Shown one piece after another: positions 53,202 to 61,974 of a DNA stretch of 64,000 nucleotides. The DNA lies in contig CABHOV010000076.1 of the NCBI GenBank assembly GCA_902168185.1, positions 124,001 through 188,000 of the forward strand. Direction: 5' to 3'. The number at the start of each line of letters is the position of its first letter. Positions within the stretch are counted from its first letter, which is position 1. The notes under the pieces were generated by a model. That model made no database searches, was not told where the DNA came from, and was given only the letters and a program-made list of their open reading frames with translations. This DNA comes from an uncultured Bacteroides sp. (GTDB lineage Bacteria; Bacteroidota; Bacteroidia; Cytophagales; Cyclobacteriaceae). A program made the position numbers and the translations under genes.

Positions 53202-53526
53202 AGCATTTGTCTTAAAGTAGTTAATGGTTTACGCTCATTCCATAAATGAGCGATGTCCTAATCAATGTTTAAAAAAATATACCATTGACCTGCGTCAACG
53301 GACTGCGCGGTGGTATTAACACCTGTTAACAGTCCGATCAGTGTTGCTTATATTCCCCAGCCTTAGAGTCATTTTGAAGAAGTGACGGATCTTTGTTAGG
53401 CGCTTGCTTTGGAAAAAATTAAGATTTCATAAAATATAGGAGGATGTAATATTCGAAATACATTTAAGTGGTTGCAACATGCGTCTCTTCGCAACTTTGT
53501 AATAGAAAAACACCCTTCATTTCTTT
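53202..53526. other. 325-base divergent gap with dyads
   Basis: No gene is present. Two dyads stand near each other: ttgac-n4-gtcaa (53285-53298) and ttaaca-cc-tgttaa (53316-53329), the latter framed by ggactg/cagtcc. They could be operators for the divergent DUF2892 or ABC genes or an RNA hairpin. The right end holds the probable ABC promoter, listed separately. Confidence 0.4.
53472..53499 (+). promoter_or_regulatory. Probable promoter of the ABC exporter gene
   Basis: TTG at 53472-53474 and CAACTTTG at 53492-53499 (one mismatch to TAnnTTTG) with a 17-base spacer, slightly short. The gene starts 27 bases further on. Confidence 0.45.
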
Positions 53527-55335
53527 ATGCGTAACCCCTACTTATCCCTTCTTAAAACTGCGTGGAAATATGCCCGTCAGGAGAAGAAGCAATTTATACT
53601 GGTATATAGTATGTTCGTTATCTCCAACATCATTGTGGCAATTAATCCACTATTCTATGGTTGGTTTGTCAATTCACTTCAACAGGATGCTGCCGGTACA
53701 TTACACAGTGGCTGGATTTACGTTGGTGGTTTCCTCGGACTTCGATTATTGGAATGGGCCTTTCATGGTCCGGCTCGTGTAATGGAGCGCCAGGTAGCCT
53801 TCGGTGTTGGAAAGAATTTTATTGAAGAACTATATCACAAAGTTTTACACCTGCCCGTAAAGTGGCACCAGGATCACCACAGTGGTGCAACGATCAGCCG
53901 ACTGCGTAAAGCGCACGAAGCTCTCCGCGATTTCTTTCAAAACGGATTTATATACATGTACTCTTTCGGAAAGTTTTTCTTTTCGTTCAGCGCCATGCTT
54001 TACTTTTCACCGTTGTTCGGAGCCATCGGCATTGTACTGGGAGCGCTTACTGTATTGATCATTATCCGGTTCGATAAACCGTTCATTGCATCTTTGAAAG
54101 AAGTAAATGAAAGAGAGCATGAAGTTTCATCTACCTTGTTCGATAGCCTTTCAAACATCGTAACCGTAATTACACTTCGTCTTGAGAAAAGAATTCAAAA
54201 GAGTTTCATGGAGAAACTGATGAAGGTGTTCCCTCCTTTCAAACGCAACGTTACCATCAACGAATGGAAGTGGTTCATCGCGCAGATGATGGTGGGGCTC
54301 ATCTATGCTGTAACAACCATTGGCTATCTATATCAGCACTATACTCCTGGCGAGACATTTTTCATTGGTGGCCTTGTTATTCTACTCGGCTATGTAAATC
54401 AGTTTACCAGCGTATTCAATGATATAGCATCACACTACACACAAATCACAAAGTATGATGCAGAGCTCCAGAATGCACGTGAAATTGAGATCGCGTACGA
54501 TCAACTACATCATGTAAAGGAAGAAAGAGTTTTACCGAAAGATTGGAAACAACTTGAGATTCAAAATCTGAACTTTCAACGAAGTGGAAAAGGATCGGAA
54601 CGTGTTTCCGGGCTGACTGACCTGAACATGCGTATTGAAAGAGGACAACGTATCGCATTGATCGGCGAAAGCGGAAGCGGTAAAAGTACATTACTAGCTT
54701 TACTCCGCGGTCTATATAATCCAAAAGAAGGTTCAACCGTGGTAATGGAAAATGGACAGCTCAGTGACTTTGATAGCATCGCGAATGCAGTAACATTATT
54801 CCCGCAAGACCCGGAGATTTTTGAAAATACAATCCTGTATAACATTACGCTCGGATTACCTTTTACAGAACAGGAAGTAATGGAAGTTTGTGAAGCTGCT
54901 CATTTTGCAGATGTGATTCGTAAACTCCCCCACGGTCTTGAAACGCATATACAGGAGAAAGGCGTTAATCTCTCCGGTGGTCAAAAGCAAAGATTGGCCT
55001 TAGCGAGAGGTATATTAGCTGCCCGCAGCAGCAGTATCATTTTGATGGATGAGCCTACGAGCAGCGTTGACCCACGTACAGAGAAGCTGATCTATAACAA
55101 CTTGTTTAAATCATTCAAGAAAAAGGCTGTAATATCCTCCCTTCATCGCTTGCACTTATTAACGAAGTTCGACTATGTATATATTTTGAAAAACGGTTCA
55201 GTCGTAGCGGAAGGAACGTTTGAAGAATTGAAGCGGACGAGCCTCGTATTCAAAGAACTTTGGGAACACCAGGTATCGGAAGTTGCCACGGAATCTTCAA
55301 ACGAAGATCCGCAGCCACTGCCGGTTGCCCTGTAA
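53527..55335 (+). CDS. ABC exporter, fused permease-ATPase
   Basis: A 602-residue type I (MsbA/MDR-like) half-transporter working as a dimer in the inner membrane. Six membrane helices occupy about 20-310. The ATPase domain has Walker A GESGSGKST at about 380-388, the signature LSGGQKQRLALARG from about 482, and Walker B IILMDEPTSSVD at about 503-514. The H-loop SSLHR follows. The substrate is unknown; a lipid or hydrophobic compound is usual. No accessory outer-membrane or membrane-fusion gene is adjacent. Confidence 0.92.
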   Translation: MRNPYLSLLKTAWKYARQEKKQFILVYSMFVISNIIVAINPLFYGWFVNSLQQDAAGTLHSGWIYVGGFLGLRLLEWAFHGPARVMERQVAFGVGKNFIEELYHKVLHLPVKWHQDHHSGATISRLRKAHEALRDFFQNGFIYMYSFGKFFFSFSAMLYFSPLFGAIGIVLGALTVLIIIRFDKPFIASLKEVNEREHEVSSTLFDSLSNIVTVITLRLEKRIQKSFMEKLMKVFPPFKRNVTINEWKWFIAQMMVGLIYAVTTIGYLYQHYTPGETFFIGGLVILLGYVNQFTSVFNDIASHYTQITKYDAELQNAREIEIAYDQLHHVKEERVLPKDWKQLEIQNLNFQRSGKGSERVSGLTDLNMRIERGQRIALIGESGSGKSTLLALLRGLYNPKEGSTVVMENGQLSDFDSIANAVTLFPQDPEIFENTILYNITLGLPFTEQEVMEVCEAAHFADVIRKLPHGLETHIQEKGVNLSGGQKQRLALARGILAARSSSIILMDEPTSSVDPRTEKLIYNNLFKSFKKKAVISSLHRLHLLTKFDYVYILKNGSVVAEGTFEELKRTSLVFKELWEHQVSEVATESSNEDPQPLPVAL

Positions 55336-55364
55336 TATAATATATACCTATACCGGGAAGAAGA

Positions 55365-55817
55365 TCAATATGTTTTCGTTGGATCTTCTTCCAGGTTTTC
55401 TTTTCCATCGCCTCCGAGACTATAGGAATTATTCTCTTCATCTTCGGAGCCTACCATTTCATTTCGATCATCCAGTTCGCTGCCGGGTATATCCAGGTCA
55501 CGTGCCGTAAAATCTACCGGCCACTTCCGATGTTTAAGTTGTTCATCATCGCCTCCGTCCAGACTAAGATCCTTTGGTCCCAGTGCTTCTTTATCTTCTT
55601 CTGTAAGATTCGATTCATTGTCAAGCGGACGCGGTGCGTCTTTAACAACTTCCAGGGGTGTTGCCCGCGACAAGCTCAGGTTATCGAGATCGACATGAAC
55701 ACGTTCAGCATCATTGATTGGATTCATGATGTCTTCGCTTGGAGGATATTCACCTGGAAGTTTATTTTCCTTACTCTTCCCCGCCTTGCTTTCCGAAGTT
55801 ACTTTATTCTTTCTCAT
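55365..55817 (-). CDS. Acidic, probably disordered conserved protein
   Basis: A 150-residue hydrophilic protein with no signal peptide. It is strongly acidic and probably disordered. Its C-terminal part (DLDIPGSELDDRNEMVGSE followed by DEENNSYSLGGD) matches a pattern I recall from short uncharacterised Bacteroidota proteins. No function is known. It ends 29 bases from the convergent ABC gene and starts 12 bases after the end of the Gfo/Idh gene on the same strand, so those two may share a transcript. Confidence 0.7.
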   Translation of the reverse strand: MRKNKVTSESKAGKSKENKLPGEYPPSEDIMNPINDAERVHVDLDNLSLSRATPLEVVKDAPRPLDNESNLTEEDKEALGPKDLSLDGGDDEQLKHRKWPVDFTARDLDIPGSELDDRNEMVGSEDEENNSYSLGGDGKENLEEDPTKTY

Positions 55818-55828
55818 GGCTTTTACAT

Positions 55829-56980
55829 TTAAAGGTTTGTCAATTCAACTCTCTTGCCTGTTCGTGCAGCTTCGTAGATTGCCGTTAATATCCTGACATC
55901 TCGTAAGCCCATTTCTCCAGGCACTTTACTCTTTTTCTTTTGCAGAACACAGTTGGCGAAATCATCCATTTGCAATGCTTGCTGGTTAACCTGTGCTATA
56001 TTTAGTTTGCCGAGGTTGGTTTCACCCTTCAGATCTTTATAGCCATACGCTGGCTTCAATTCAAACCATCCACGTTCAGCATCGGCGCGCAACAGGTTCA
56101 TTTCTTCCGCATAGCTACATTCGCAATTAGCAACTATACCACCCGGAAATTCCAGCTTCCAGGAAAGCGATTGCTCAACTTGACTGAATCGCTTCATATC
56201 TGTTTTGGGGCCCTCCTTGGCTGTTACAGCTACTGGATTTTTACCCACGGTATATAATGCACCCTGCACACAATATATACCTACATCCATCAACGGCCCG
56301 CCACCTGCTAATTTCTTATCAAGCCTCCATACACCAGCCTCTATATCCATTCCGTCTTTCGCTGTGATGACTTTTACTGCACCATGTGTTTTCTTCGCTG
56401 CGAATTCAGTCATGGTGAGATTATAGGGCTCGAAATGTAAACGATACCCAATCGACAGTAAACGATCTGCACTCTTACATGCCTGTATCATGTCCTCACA
56501 TTCTTTTACAGAAACAGCCATCGGCTTTTCGCAGATCACGTGCTTGCCCGCCTTTGCAGCTCTAATGGTATATTCTGCATGCATGGAATTGGGGAGCACA
56601 ACATATACTATATCTATAGCTGGGTTATCTTTAATAGAATCAAAATTTTGATAGCTATAAACATTCTTCTCCGGAATATTGTATTTACGTTTCCACTCCT
56701 CTGCTTTATCGGGACTGCCTGTTACTATCCCCACAAGTTTACAACGCTGCGTTTCCTGCAAAGCAGGTGCAAGCTGATCGGTGCTATATTTGCCCAATCC
56801 CACCAGTGCTACGCCCAGTTTTCGCGCAGGCTCCTGTGTCACTGCAGACGTTGCTGCTTCTTCCTCAAGTGTAAACCCTTTGGAAAAAGCGGGCGTTGCA
56901 AATGCCAGAAAGGATGATCCGATCGAGCATGAAACCTGTTGAATGAATTTTCTTCTGGATGAAGTGTTGAATGAATTCAT
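55829..56980 (-). CDS. Exported Gfo/Idh/MocA oxidoreductase, copy 2
   Basis: A 383-residue sugar oxidoreductase of the glucose-fructose oxidoreductase type. The N-terminus SSRRKFIQQVSCSIGSSFLA is a Tat-type signal. The Rossmann motif is VALVGLGKYSTDQLAPAL (about 53-70), followed by VYVVLPNSMHAEYTIRAAKAG and CEKPMAVSVKECEDM with the EKP motif. The block GGGPLMDVGIYCVQGALY is typical of the family's C-terminal domain. It resembles Zymomonas-type periplasmic enzymes with tightly bound NADP. It differs clearly from the copy at 49492, so this is no recent duplication. Confidence 0.9.
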   Translation of the reverse strand: MNSFNTSSRRKFIQQVSCSIGSSFLAFATPAFSKGFTLEEEAATSAVTQEPARKLGVALVGLGKYSTDQLAPALQETQRCKLVGIVTGSPDKAEEWKRKYNIPEKNVYSYQNFDSIKDNPAIDIVYVVLPNSMHAEYTIRAAKAGKHVICEKPMAVSVKECEDMIQACKSADRLLSIGYRLHFEPYNLTMTEFAAKKTHGAVKVITAKDGMDIEAGVWRLDKKLAGGGPLMDVGIYCVQGALYTVGKNPVAVTAKEGPKTDMKRFSQVEQSLSWKLEFPGGIVANCECSYAEEMNLLRADAERGWFELKPAYGYKDLKGETNLGKLNIAQVNQQALQMDDFANCVLQKKKSKVPGEMGLRDVRILTAIYEAARTGKRVELTNL

Positions 56981-57136
56981 AAAGCATGGGATGTATATCC
57001 TCTGGGGTAAAAACCATGCCCAATGCTTTTAAATATAGTGTGTATCCGAGACTGATTTCTCGTATAGTAAACTTATGGAATCAAATCGATGATTTAATTC
57101 TACAAACAAAACAGAAAAGGAAAGTGCTTTTTGCTT

Positions 57137-58468
57137 TTATGAAATCAATTTCTCAATTGCTTTTTCAGATTTCGAAAACTGGAAAGTTGTAAGTGTCCCA
57201 TCCATCATTTTGCGAATCGCATCCAGGCTAAGGTTGCCAATGCTTCCTTCATGTGTATGATTAACAGTTGTCTGCGGATTGTAGTTGCCTTGTTCTATAT
57301 CCAGTCCGACTTTTTTGTAGGCATCACGAAAAGGTATACCTGATAAAACAAGTCTGTTGACTTCTTCCACGCTGAAAAGGAATTTATACTTTTCATCCGC
57401 CAGGATATTTTCTTTGACTGATATATTTGACAACATCAACTGCGCCATGCGCAAGCAGTCTTTGAGGCGTTGAATGGCCGGGAATAAAATCTCTTTTAAC
57501 AATTGCATGTCGCGATGATACCCCGACGGTAAATTAGCAGTAGACAACGCAATGTCATTTGGCAATGCAGCCAGTTGATTGCAACGTGCACGGATTAATT
57601 CAAATACATCGGGATTCTTCTTATGTGGCATAATGCTCGAGCCCGTTGTGAGTTCGTCCGGAAAACTGATGAATCCGAAATTCTGGTTCAGGAACAAACA
57701 AGCATCCATTGACAATTTACTCAGCGTCAATGCTATATTTGATAACGCAGCAGCTACGATGCGCTCCGCCTTGCCACGTCCCATCTGCGCATATACTACA
57801 TTATAGTTCAAATCATCAAAACCCAAAAGCGTTGTTGTCAACGTTCTATTTAACGGAAATGAAGATCCATATCCAGCGGCTGATCCCAACGGATTTTTAT
57901 TGATCACTTTATAGGCTGCCTGCAATGTAATTACATCGTCCACCAGGCTTTCAGCATACGCTCCAAACCAAAGTCCGAAGGAAGAAGGCATCGCCAACTG
58001 AAGATGAGTATATCCCGGAAGAAGATGATTTTTATACTTGTCGCTTTGTGCGATCAACAGATCAAAAAGATTCTTAACTTCTTCCGTTACTTCCTTTATC
58101 TCATGGCGTAGATAAAGTTTTATATCTACTAAAACCTGGTCGTTACGGGAACGTCCACTGTGAATTTTCTTTCCTACATCGCCAAGCGTTCGCGTGAGTT
58201 CAAGCTCTACCTGCGAATGTACGTCTTCAACACCTTCGTCAACTTTAAAATCACCTGACTGAATTCGCTTGTATATATTCTTTAACTCTGCTGATAAAAT
58301 CTCAAGTTCATTCTTCTCCAGCAAACCTATAGATTCAAGCATGGTGATGTGTGCAAGCGAACCCTGAACATCAAAAGGAGCCAGAAACATATCCATCTCC
58401 TGATCTCTGCCCACGGTAAATTTCTCTACTTCTTTAAGGGATGTTTTATCTTTTTGCCAGAGCTTCAT
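57137..58468 (-). CDS. argH: Argininosuccinate lyase
   Basis: ArgH splits argininosuccinate into arginine and fumarate, the last step of arginine synthesis. The 443-residue product has the superfamily signature GSSIMPHKKNPD (about 272-283), the SGRSRNDQV segment near 104-112 with the catalytic histidine region HSQVELELTRTLGD before it, and LPGYTHLQLAMPSS. The length is slightly below the usual 455-460. It is the last gene of the minus-strand arg operon, 11 bases after a hydrolase gene. Confidence 0.96.
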   Translation of the reverse strand: MKLWQKDKTSLKEVEKFTVGRDQEMDMFLAPFDVQGSLAHITMLESIGLLEKNELEILSAELKNIYKRIQSGDFKVDEGVEDVHSQVELELTRTLGDVGKKIHSGRSRNDQVLVDIKLYLRHEIKEVTEEVKNLFDLLIAQSDKYKNHLLPGYTHLQLAMPSSFGLWFGAYAESLVDDVITLQAAYKVINKNPLGSAAGYGSSFPLNRTLTTTLLGFDDLNYNVVYAQMGRGKAERIVAAALSNIALTLSKLSMDACLFLNQNFGFISFPDELTTGSSIMPHKKNPDVFELIRARCNQLAALPNDIALSTANLPSGYHRDMQLLKEILFPAIQRLKDCLRMAQLMLSNISVKENILADEKYKFLFSVEEVNRLVLSGIPFRDAYKKVGLDIEQGNYNPQTTVNHTHEGSIGNLSLDAIRKMMDGTLTTFQFSKSEKAIEKLIS

Positions 58469-58479
58469 GAATAGAAAAA

Positions 58480-59055
58480 TTAAATTGAGAGTGAATTCGT
58501 TGATATATAGCTTAACAATTCGGCTGTTGTATAGATCGAAGCATACTCATCTTTCAAATGAGACAGCGATAAAGTATGTACTAACTCAGATGAATAGGTA
58601 GTACCATCTATACCTGTTTTATCAAATGCCGCGGTCGCATCCGACACCACCGTTGTTACAAAATTGAGATCACCAGCCATACGCGCAGTGGCCTCCACCG
58701 AGTTATTTGTTACAAAGCCAACAATAACAAGTTGTGAAATATTATTTTGCTGGAGTGTCTGCTGAAGATCGGTTCCAACAAAAGCATTGGTAGTAGATTT
58801 TTGAAAAACTTTTTCTAAAACAAAAGGCTTCACAAACTCTTTCAAATCATTACCAGGATAGCCCGGACGAAACGGAGATGATGGAGATATAGAGCAGTGT
58901 TGAACTATAAAAATAGGAAGATTTTTTTCTTTCCAGGACTCCAGCAGCAACGCTATATTTTGTTCAGCGTTGACATTATTACGATTCCCGCCCCAATGAT
59001 TAGCTTCATCTATACCTTTCTGAACATCGATTACGATCAGCGCGGGATTCTTCAT
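58480..59055 (-). CDS. Isochorismatase-fold hydrolase with Ser at the nucleophile position
   Basis: A 191-residue cysteine-hydrolase (isochorismatase/nicotinamidase) fold protein. D10 in LIVIDVQKG is the family acid. The block VGFVTNNSVEATARMAGDL matches the usual G-x-x-T-x-x-C-V-x-x-T-A-R, but the nucleophile position is S119 instead of Cys. Some family members with NNSVEATAR are common, so the protein may use another mechanism or bind without cleaving. It lies between argE (two bases) and argH (11 bases), so it is made with the arginine enzymes. A role there (for example an amide or ureido side reaction) is only a guess. Confidence 0.8.
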   Translation of the reverse strand: MKNPALIVIDVQKGIDEANHWGGNRNNVNAEQNIALLLESWKEKNLPIFIVQHCSISPSSPFRPGYPGNDLKEFVKPFVLEKVFQKSTTNAFVGTDLQQTLQQNNISQLVIVGFVTNNSVEATARMAGDLNFVTTVVSDATAAFDKTGIDGTTYSSELVHTLSLSHLKDEYASIYTTAELLSYISTNSLSI

Positions 59056-59057
59056 AC

Positions 59058-60116
59058 CTACAGAATCACTTCGTTGAGAACCTTGATATAGGTATCAATG
59101 CCCTTCTTGATTTCATCTGCATATATAAATTCGTCAGCAGAATGCGAACGTGCAGAATCGCCAGGTCCCATTTTAACAGAGGGAGTTGGGATCAATGCCT
59201 GATCGGATGTAGTCGGTGAGCCATAGCGCTCAATACCGAGTTTAATTGCAGCCTGCACCATCGGATGATCTTCCGCTATACCGGAAGGACGCATGCGCAT
59301 AGAGCGTGGTGACACTTCACTCTTTACATTTTGCTTGATCACCTCGAGAAGCTCTTCAAGGCTATAGGCATCGGTAACGCGAACATCAACTGTATAATGA
59401 CATTCTGCAGGCACCACGTTGTGCTGCTTGCCGGCATTGATAATCGTGACCGTCATTTTTATAGGACCGAGTGTCTGGGATATAATTGGGAACTTGTAAT
59501 TACGGAACCACTCAATATCCGGCAAGGCTTCATATATAGCATTGATGCCTTCTTCACGCGCAGCATGTCCGGCCTTACCGCGAGCAATACAATCCAACAC
59601 CATCAAACCTTTTTCAGCTGTTGCCATCTGGCAAAGTGTAGGCTCTCCTACGATAGCAAAATCAATGGTAGGTAACGATGTCCATATACTTTCAACACCA
59701 CCCGTACCGGAAATCTCTTCTTCTGCGGTAGCTGCCAAGACTATATTATACTTCAGATTTTGTTGAGGATAATAATGCAGAAATGTCCCAATTAATGAAA
59801 CCAGTGGTCCGCCTGCATCATTGCTTCCCAAACCAAACAATTTACCATCTATAATTTCGGGCTTGAACGGATCGCGTGTGTACTGCGGATTCGGCTTTAC
59901 GGTATCGTGATGTGAATTTAACAGAACAGTAGGTTTCGCGGGATCAAAGTATAGATTCTTCACCCATACGTTATTGCCTTTACGGTAAGAATGAACCCGC
60001 TCTCTCTCAAAAAATTCTTCCAATACTGAAGCTACTTCATCCTCCTCTTTGCTGAACGAAGGAACAGCAATGAGTTTAATCAACAGGTTCGTAGCCTTTT
60101 CGTATAATGAATCCAT
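59058..60116 (-). CDS. argE: M20-family N-acyl-ornithine deacylase (ArgE-type)
   Basis: ArgE-type M20 zinc peptidases remove the N-acyl group to release ornithine or citrulline. The 352-residue product has metal ligands in LLNSHHDTVKPNP (about 66-78) and GLGSNDAGGPLVS (about 94-106), the catalytic TAEEEISGTGG (about 129-139), and GEPTLCQMATAEKG. Its position with argB, argD and a succinyl-type transcarbamylase implies that it acts on N-succinyl- or N-acetyl-citrulline rather than on ornithine (inference). It stands first after a 97-base gap, two bases before the hydrolase gene. Confidence 0.92.
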   Translation of the reverse strand: MDSLYEKATNLLIKLIAVPSFSKEEDEVASVLEEFFERERVHSYRKGNNVWVKNLYFDPAKPTVLLNSHHDTVKPNPQYTRDPFKPEIIDGKLFGLGSNDAGGPLVSLIGTFLHYYPQQNLKYNIVLAATAEEEISGTGGVESIWTSLPTIDFAIVGEPTLCQMATAEKGLMVLDCIARGKAGHAAREEGINAIYEALPDIEWFRNYKFPIISQTLGPIKMTVTIINAGKQHNVVPAECHYTVDVRVTDAYSLEELLEVIKQNVKSEVSPRSMRMRPSGIAEDHPMVQAAIKLGIERYGSPTTSDQALIPTPSVKMGPGDSARSHSADEFIYADEIKKGIDTYIKVLNEVIL

Positions 60117-60213
60117 AATTTAATTGCTTAGAGCTGCGAGCTTATTGCTTCAAGGCACTTTTCTCTTCTAAACCACTTCACTTACCCGAGACTTACGTTC
60201 AAGCTTACAGCTT

Positions 60214-61002
60214 TTATATTGTTATTAACGTCCCCTCTGTTACCGGTCCGGTATTTTTCACGAGGTCTTTCGCTTCTCCTATCAAAACCTCTTTTACTCC
60301 GGTTTGTATAGCAGTGTATGCATTTTCTAATTTTGGAAGTATACCATCAGCAAATATACCCTTAGGCAACAGCTCATCGTAGCGATTCTTTGGCAAGTGC
60401 GTGATCACCGAATTCGGATCATTAACATCCATCAAAACACCTTTCTTCTCAAAGCAGAAAATAAGTCGTACATCAAAATGCTTGCTTAGTGCAACGGATA
60501 ATACCGAAGCTATAGTATCAGCATTTGTGTTCAGCATTGAACCATCTGCATGTGTCAACGGCGCGAACACCGGCACTATATCTTGTTTCAAGAGTAAAGA
60601 TAGCAACGATGCGTTCACTCCTTCTTCCTTTACATCGCCTACAAAACCGTAGTCTATATCTTTTACCGGGCGCTTCACGGCTTTGATCAGATTACCGTCT
60701 GCACCGGTAAAGCCCATGGCATTGCAATTCAAGGTCTGTAACGTGGCAACGATCTGTTTATTTACCAGCCCGCCATATACCATCGTCACTACATCCAACG
60801 TCTGCGCATCGGTAATTCTTCTTCCATTTATATACTTTGACTCGATGCCTAACTGATCGCCAAGTTTGGTGGCAATCTTTCCTCCGCCATGAATCAAAAT
60901 TTTTGGTTCTTTGATCGAAGCAAAATCTTTTAAGAAAGAACTTAATGCCTGGGGATTATCCAGTACATTTCCTCCAATCTTTATAATGAAAAGCTTATTC
61001 AT
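60214..61002 (-). CDS. argB: N-acyl-glutamate kinase (ArgB)
   Basis: ArgB phosphorylates N-acetyl- (or N-succinyl-) glutamate. The 262-residue amino-acid-kinase-fold protein has FIIKIGGNVLDN (N-terminal phosphate loop), ILIHGGGKIATKLG (about 36-49), VYGGLVNKQIV, and FAPLTHADGSMLNTNADTIAS. ATG at 61002 (MNKLFIIK) is preferred to a GTG two codons upstream. It begins 12 bases after the transcarbamylase stop. The acyl preference cannot be read directly from this sequence. Confidence 0.95.
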   Translation of the reverse strand: MNKLFIIKIGGNVLDNPQALSSFLKDFASIKEPKILIHGGGKIATKLGDQLGIESKYINGRRITDAQTLDVVTMVYGGLVNKQIVATLQTLNCNAMGFTGADGNLIKAVKRPVKDIDYGFVGDVKEEGVNASLLSLLLKQDIVPVFAPLTHADGSMLNTNADTIASVLSVALSKHFDVRLIFCFEKKGVLMDVNDPNSVITHLPKNRYDELLPKGIFADGILPKLENAYTAIQTGVKEVLIGEAKDLVKNTGPVTEGTLITI

Positions 61003-61014
61003 GAACACTCCGGG

Positions 61015-61974
61015 TTACTGCAGCTTGTTTGTTAATAACTCATGAAGTACTGCCTGCGCAGCCCACACACGGTTCGATGCTTGTCGCGTTACAACGCTGT
61101 TGGCACCATCCAATATCTCATCGCTTAATTCTACATTGCGTCTTACAGGAAGGCAATGCATAACCTTCGCGTTATTCGTTAACTGTAATTTATCATTGGT
61201 CAACATCCACGAAGGGTCGTTGCAATAAATTCTTCCGTAGTCAGTATATGTACTCCAGTTCTTTACATAAACAAAGTCAGCATCTTTCAATGCTTTCTTC
61301 TGATCGAGTTCTATACTTGCACCTTTGGTAAATTTTTCATCCAGTTCGTAATCTTCCGGATGCGTGATCACAAAATCAGATTCACCCCAGGCGTTGATCC
61401 ACTGTGAAAAACTATTGGCTACACATTGGGGCAATGCTTTAACGTGAGGTGCCCATGTCAATACAATTTTAGGCTTTCGCTTTTCGCGGAATGTCTCGCG
61501 AATAGTAATGATATCGGTAAGACTTTGCAGTGGATGCAGCGTTGCACTTTCAAGACTCAGCACCGGTATACCTGCATATTTAATAAACTGGTTGATATAT
61601 AGTTCGCTATAATCATCAACCTTATTTTGCAACGAAGGAAATGTACGTATACCCAACACATCAAAATACTTCCCCATGATGGGAGCGGCATCTTTAACGT
61701 GCTCGACTGTATTGCCACTCATGATGGCTTCGTCTTCAAACTCAAGCGCCCAGCCATCCTGGCCAACATTAAATACAATGACCTTCATGCCGAGATTCTC
61801 AGCGGCAATCTGTGTGCTTAATCTTGTGCGCATACTTGGATTGAGAAACAACAAGCCGATACGCTTATTCAAACCAAGAGCCTGGCTTGTAAGCGGATTA
61901 GCTTTAAAGTCGAGTGCCTTTGCTACGAGGGCATCGATGTCTGCCACATCGTTGACGGAAATAAAGTTTTTCAT
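61015..61974 (-). CDS. argF': N-succinyl/acetyl-ornithine carbamoyltransferase
   Basis: A 319-residue transcarbamylase of the N-acyl-ornithine type, which makes N-acyl-citrulline. The carbamoyl-phosphate loop is FLNPSMRTRLSTQ (43-55), differing from the STRTR of ordinary ornithine transcarbamylases. TWAPHVKALPQCVANS and MHCLPVRRNVELSDEIL are typical of the Bacteroides/Xanthomonas subfamily. Residue 90 (SGNTVEHV) is Val. The matching residue is Pro90 in the B. fragilis succinyl enzyme and Glu92 in the Xanthomonas acetyl enzyme, so succinyl-ornithine is the likelier substrate. It overlaps argD by four bases. Confidence 0.93.
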   Translation of the reverse strand: MKNFISVNDVADIDALVAKALDFKANPLTSQALGLNKRIGLLFLNPSMRTRLSTQIAAENLGMKVIVFNVGQDGWALEFEDEAIMSGNTVEHVKDAAPIMGKYFDVLGIRTFPSLQNKVDDYSELYINQFIKYAGIPVLSLESATLHPLQSLTDIITIRETFREKRKPKIVLTWAPHVKALPQCVANSFSQWINAWGESDFVITHPEDYELDEKFTKGASIELDQKKALKDADFVYVKNWSTYTDYGRIYCNDPSWMLTNDKLQLTNNAKVMHCLPVRRNVELSDEILDGANSVVTRQASNRVWAAQAVLHELLTNKLQ

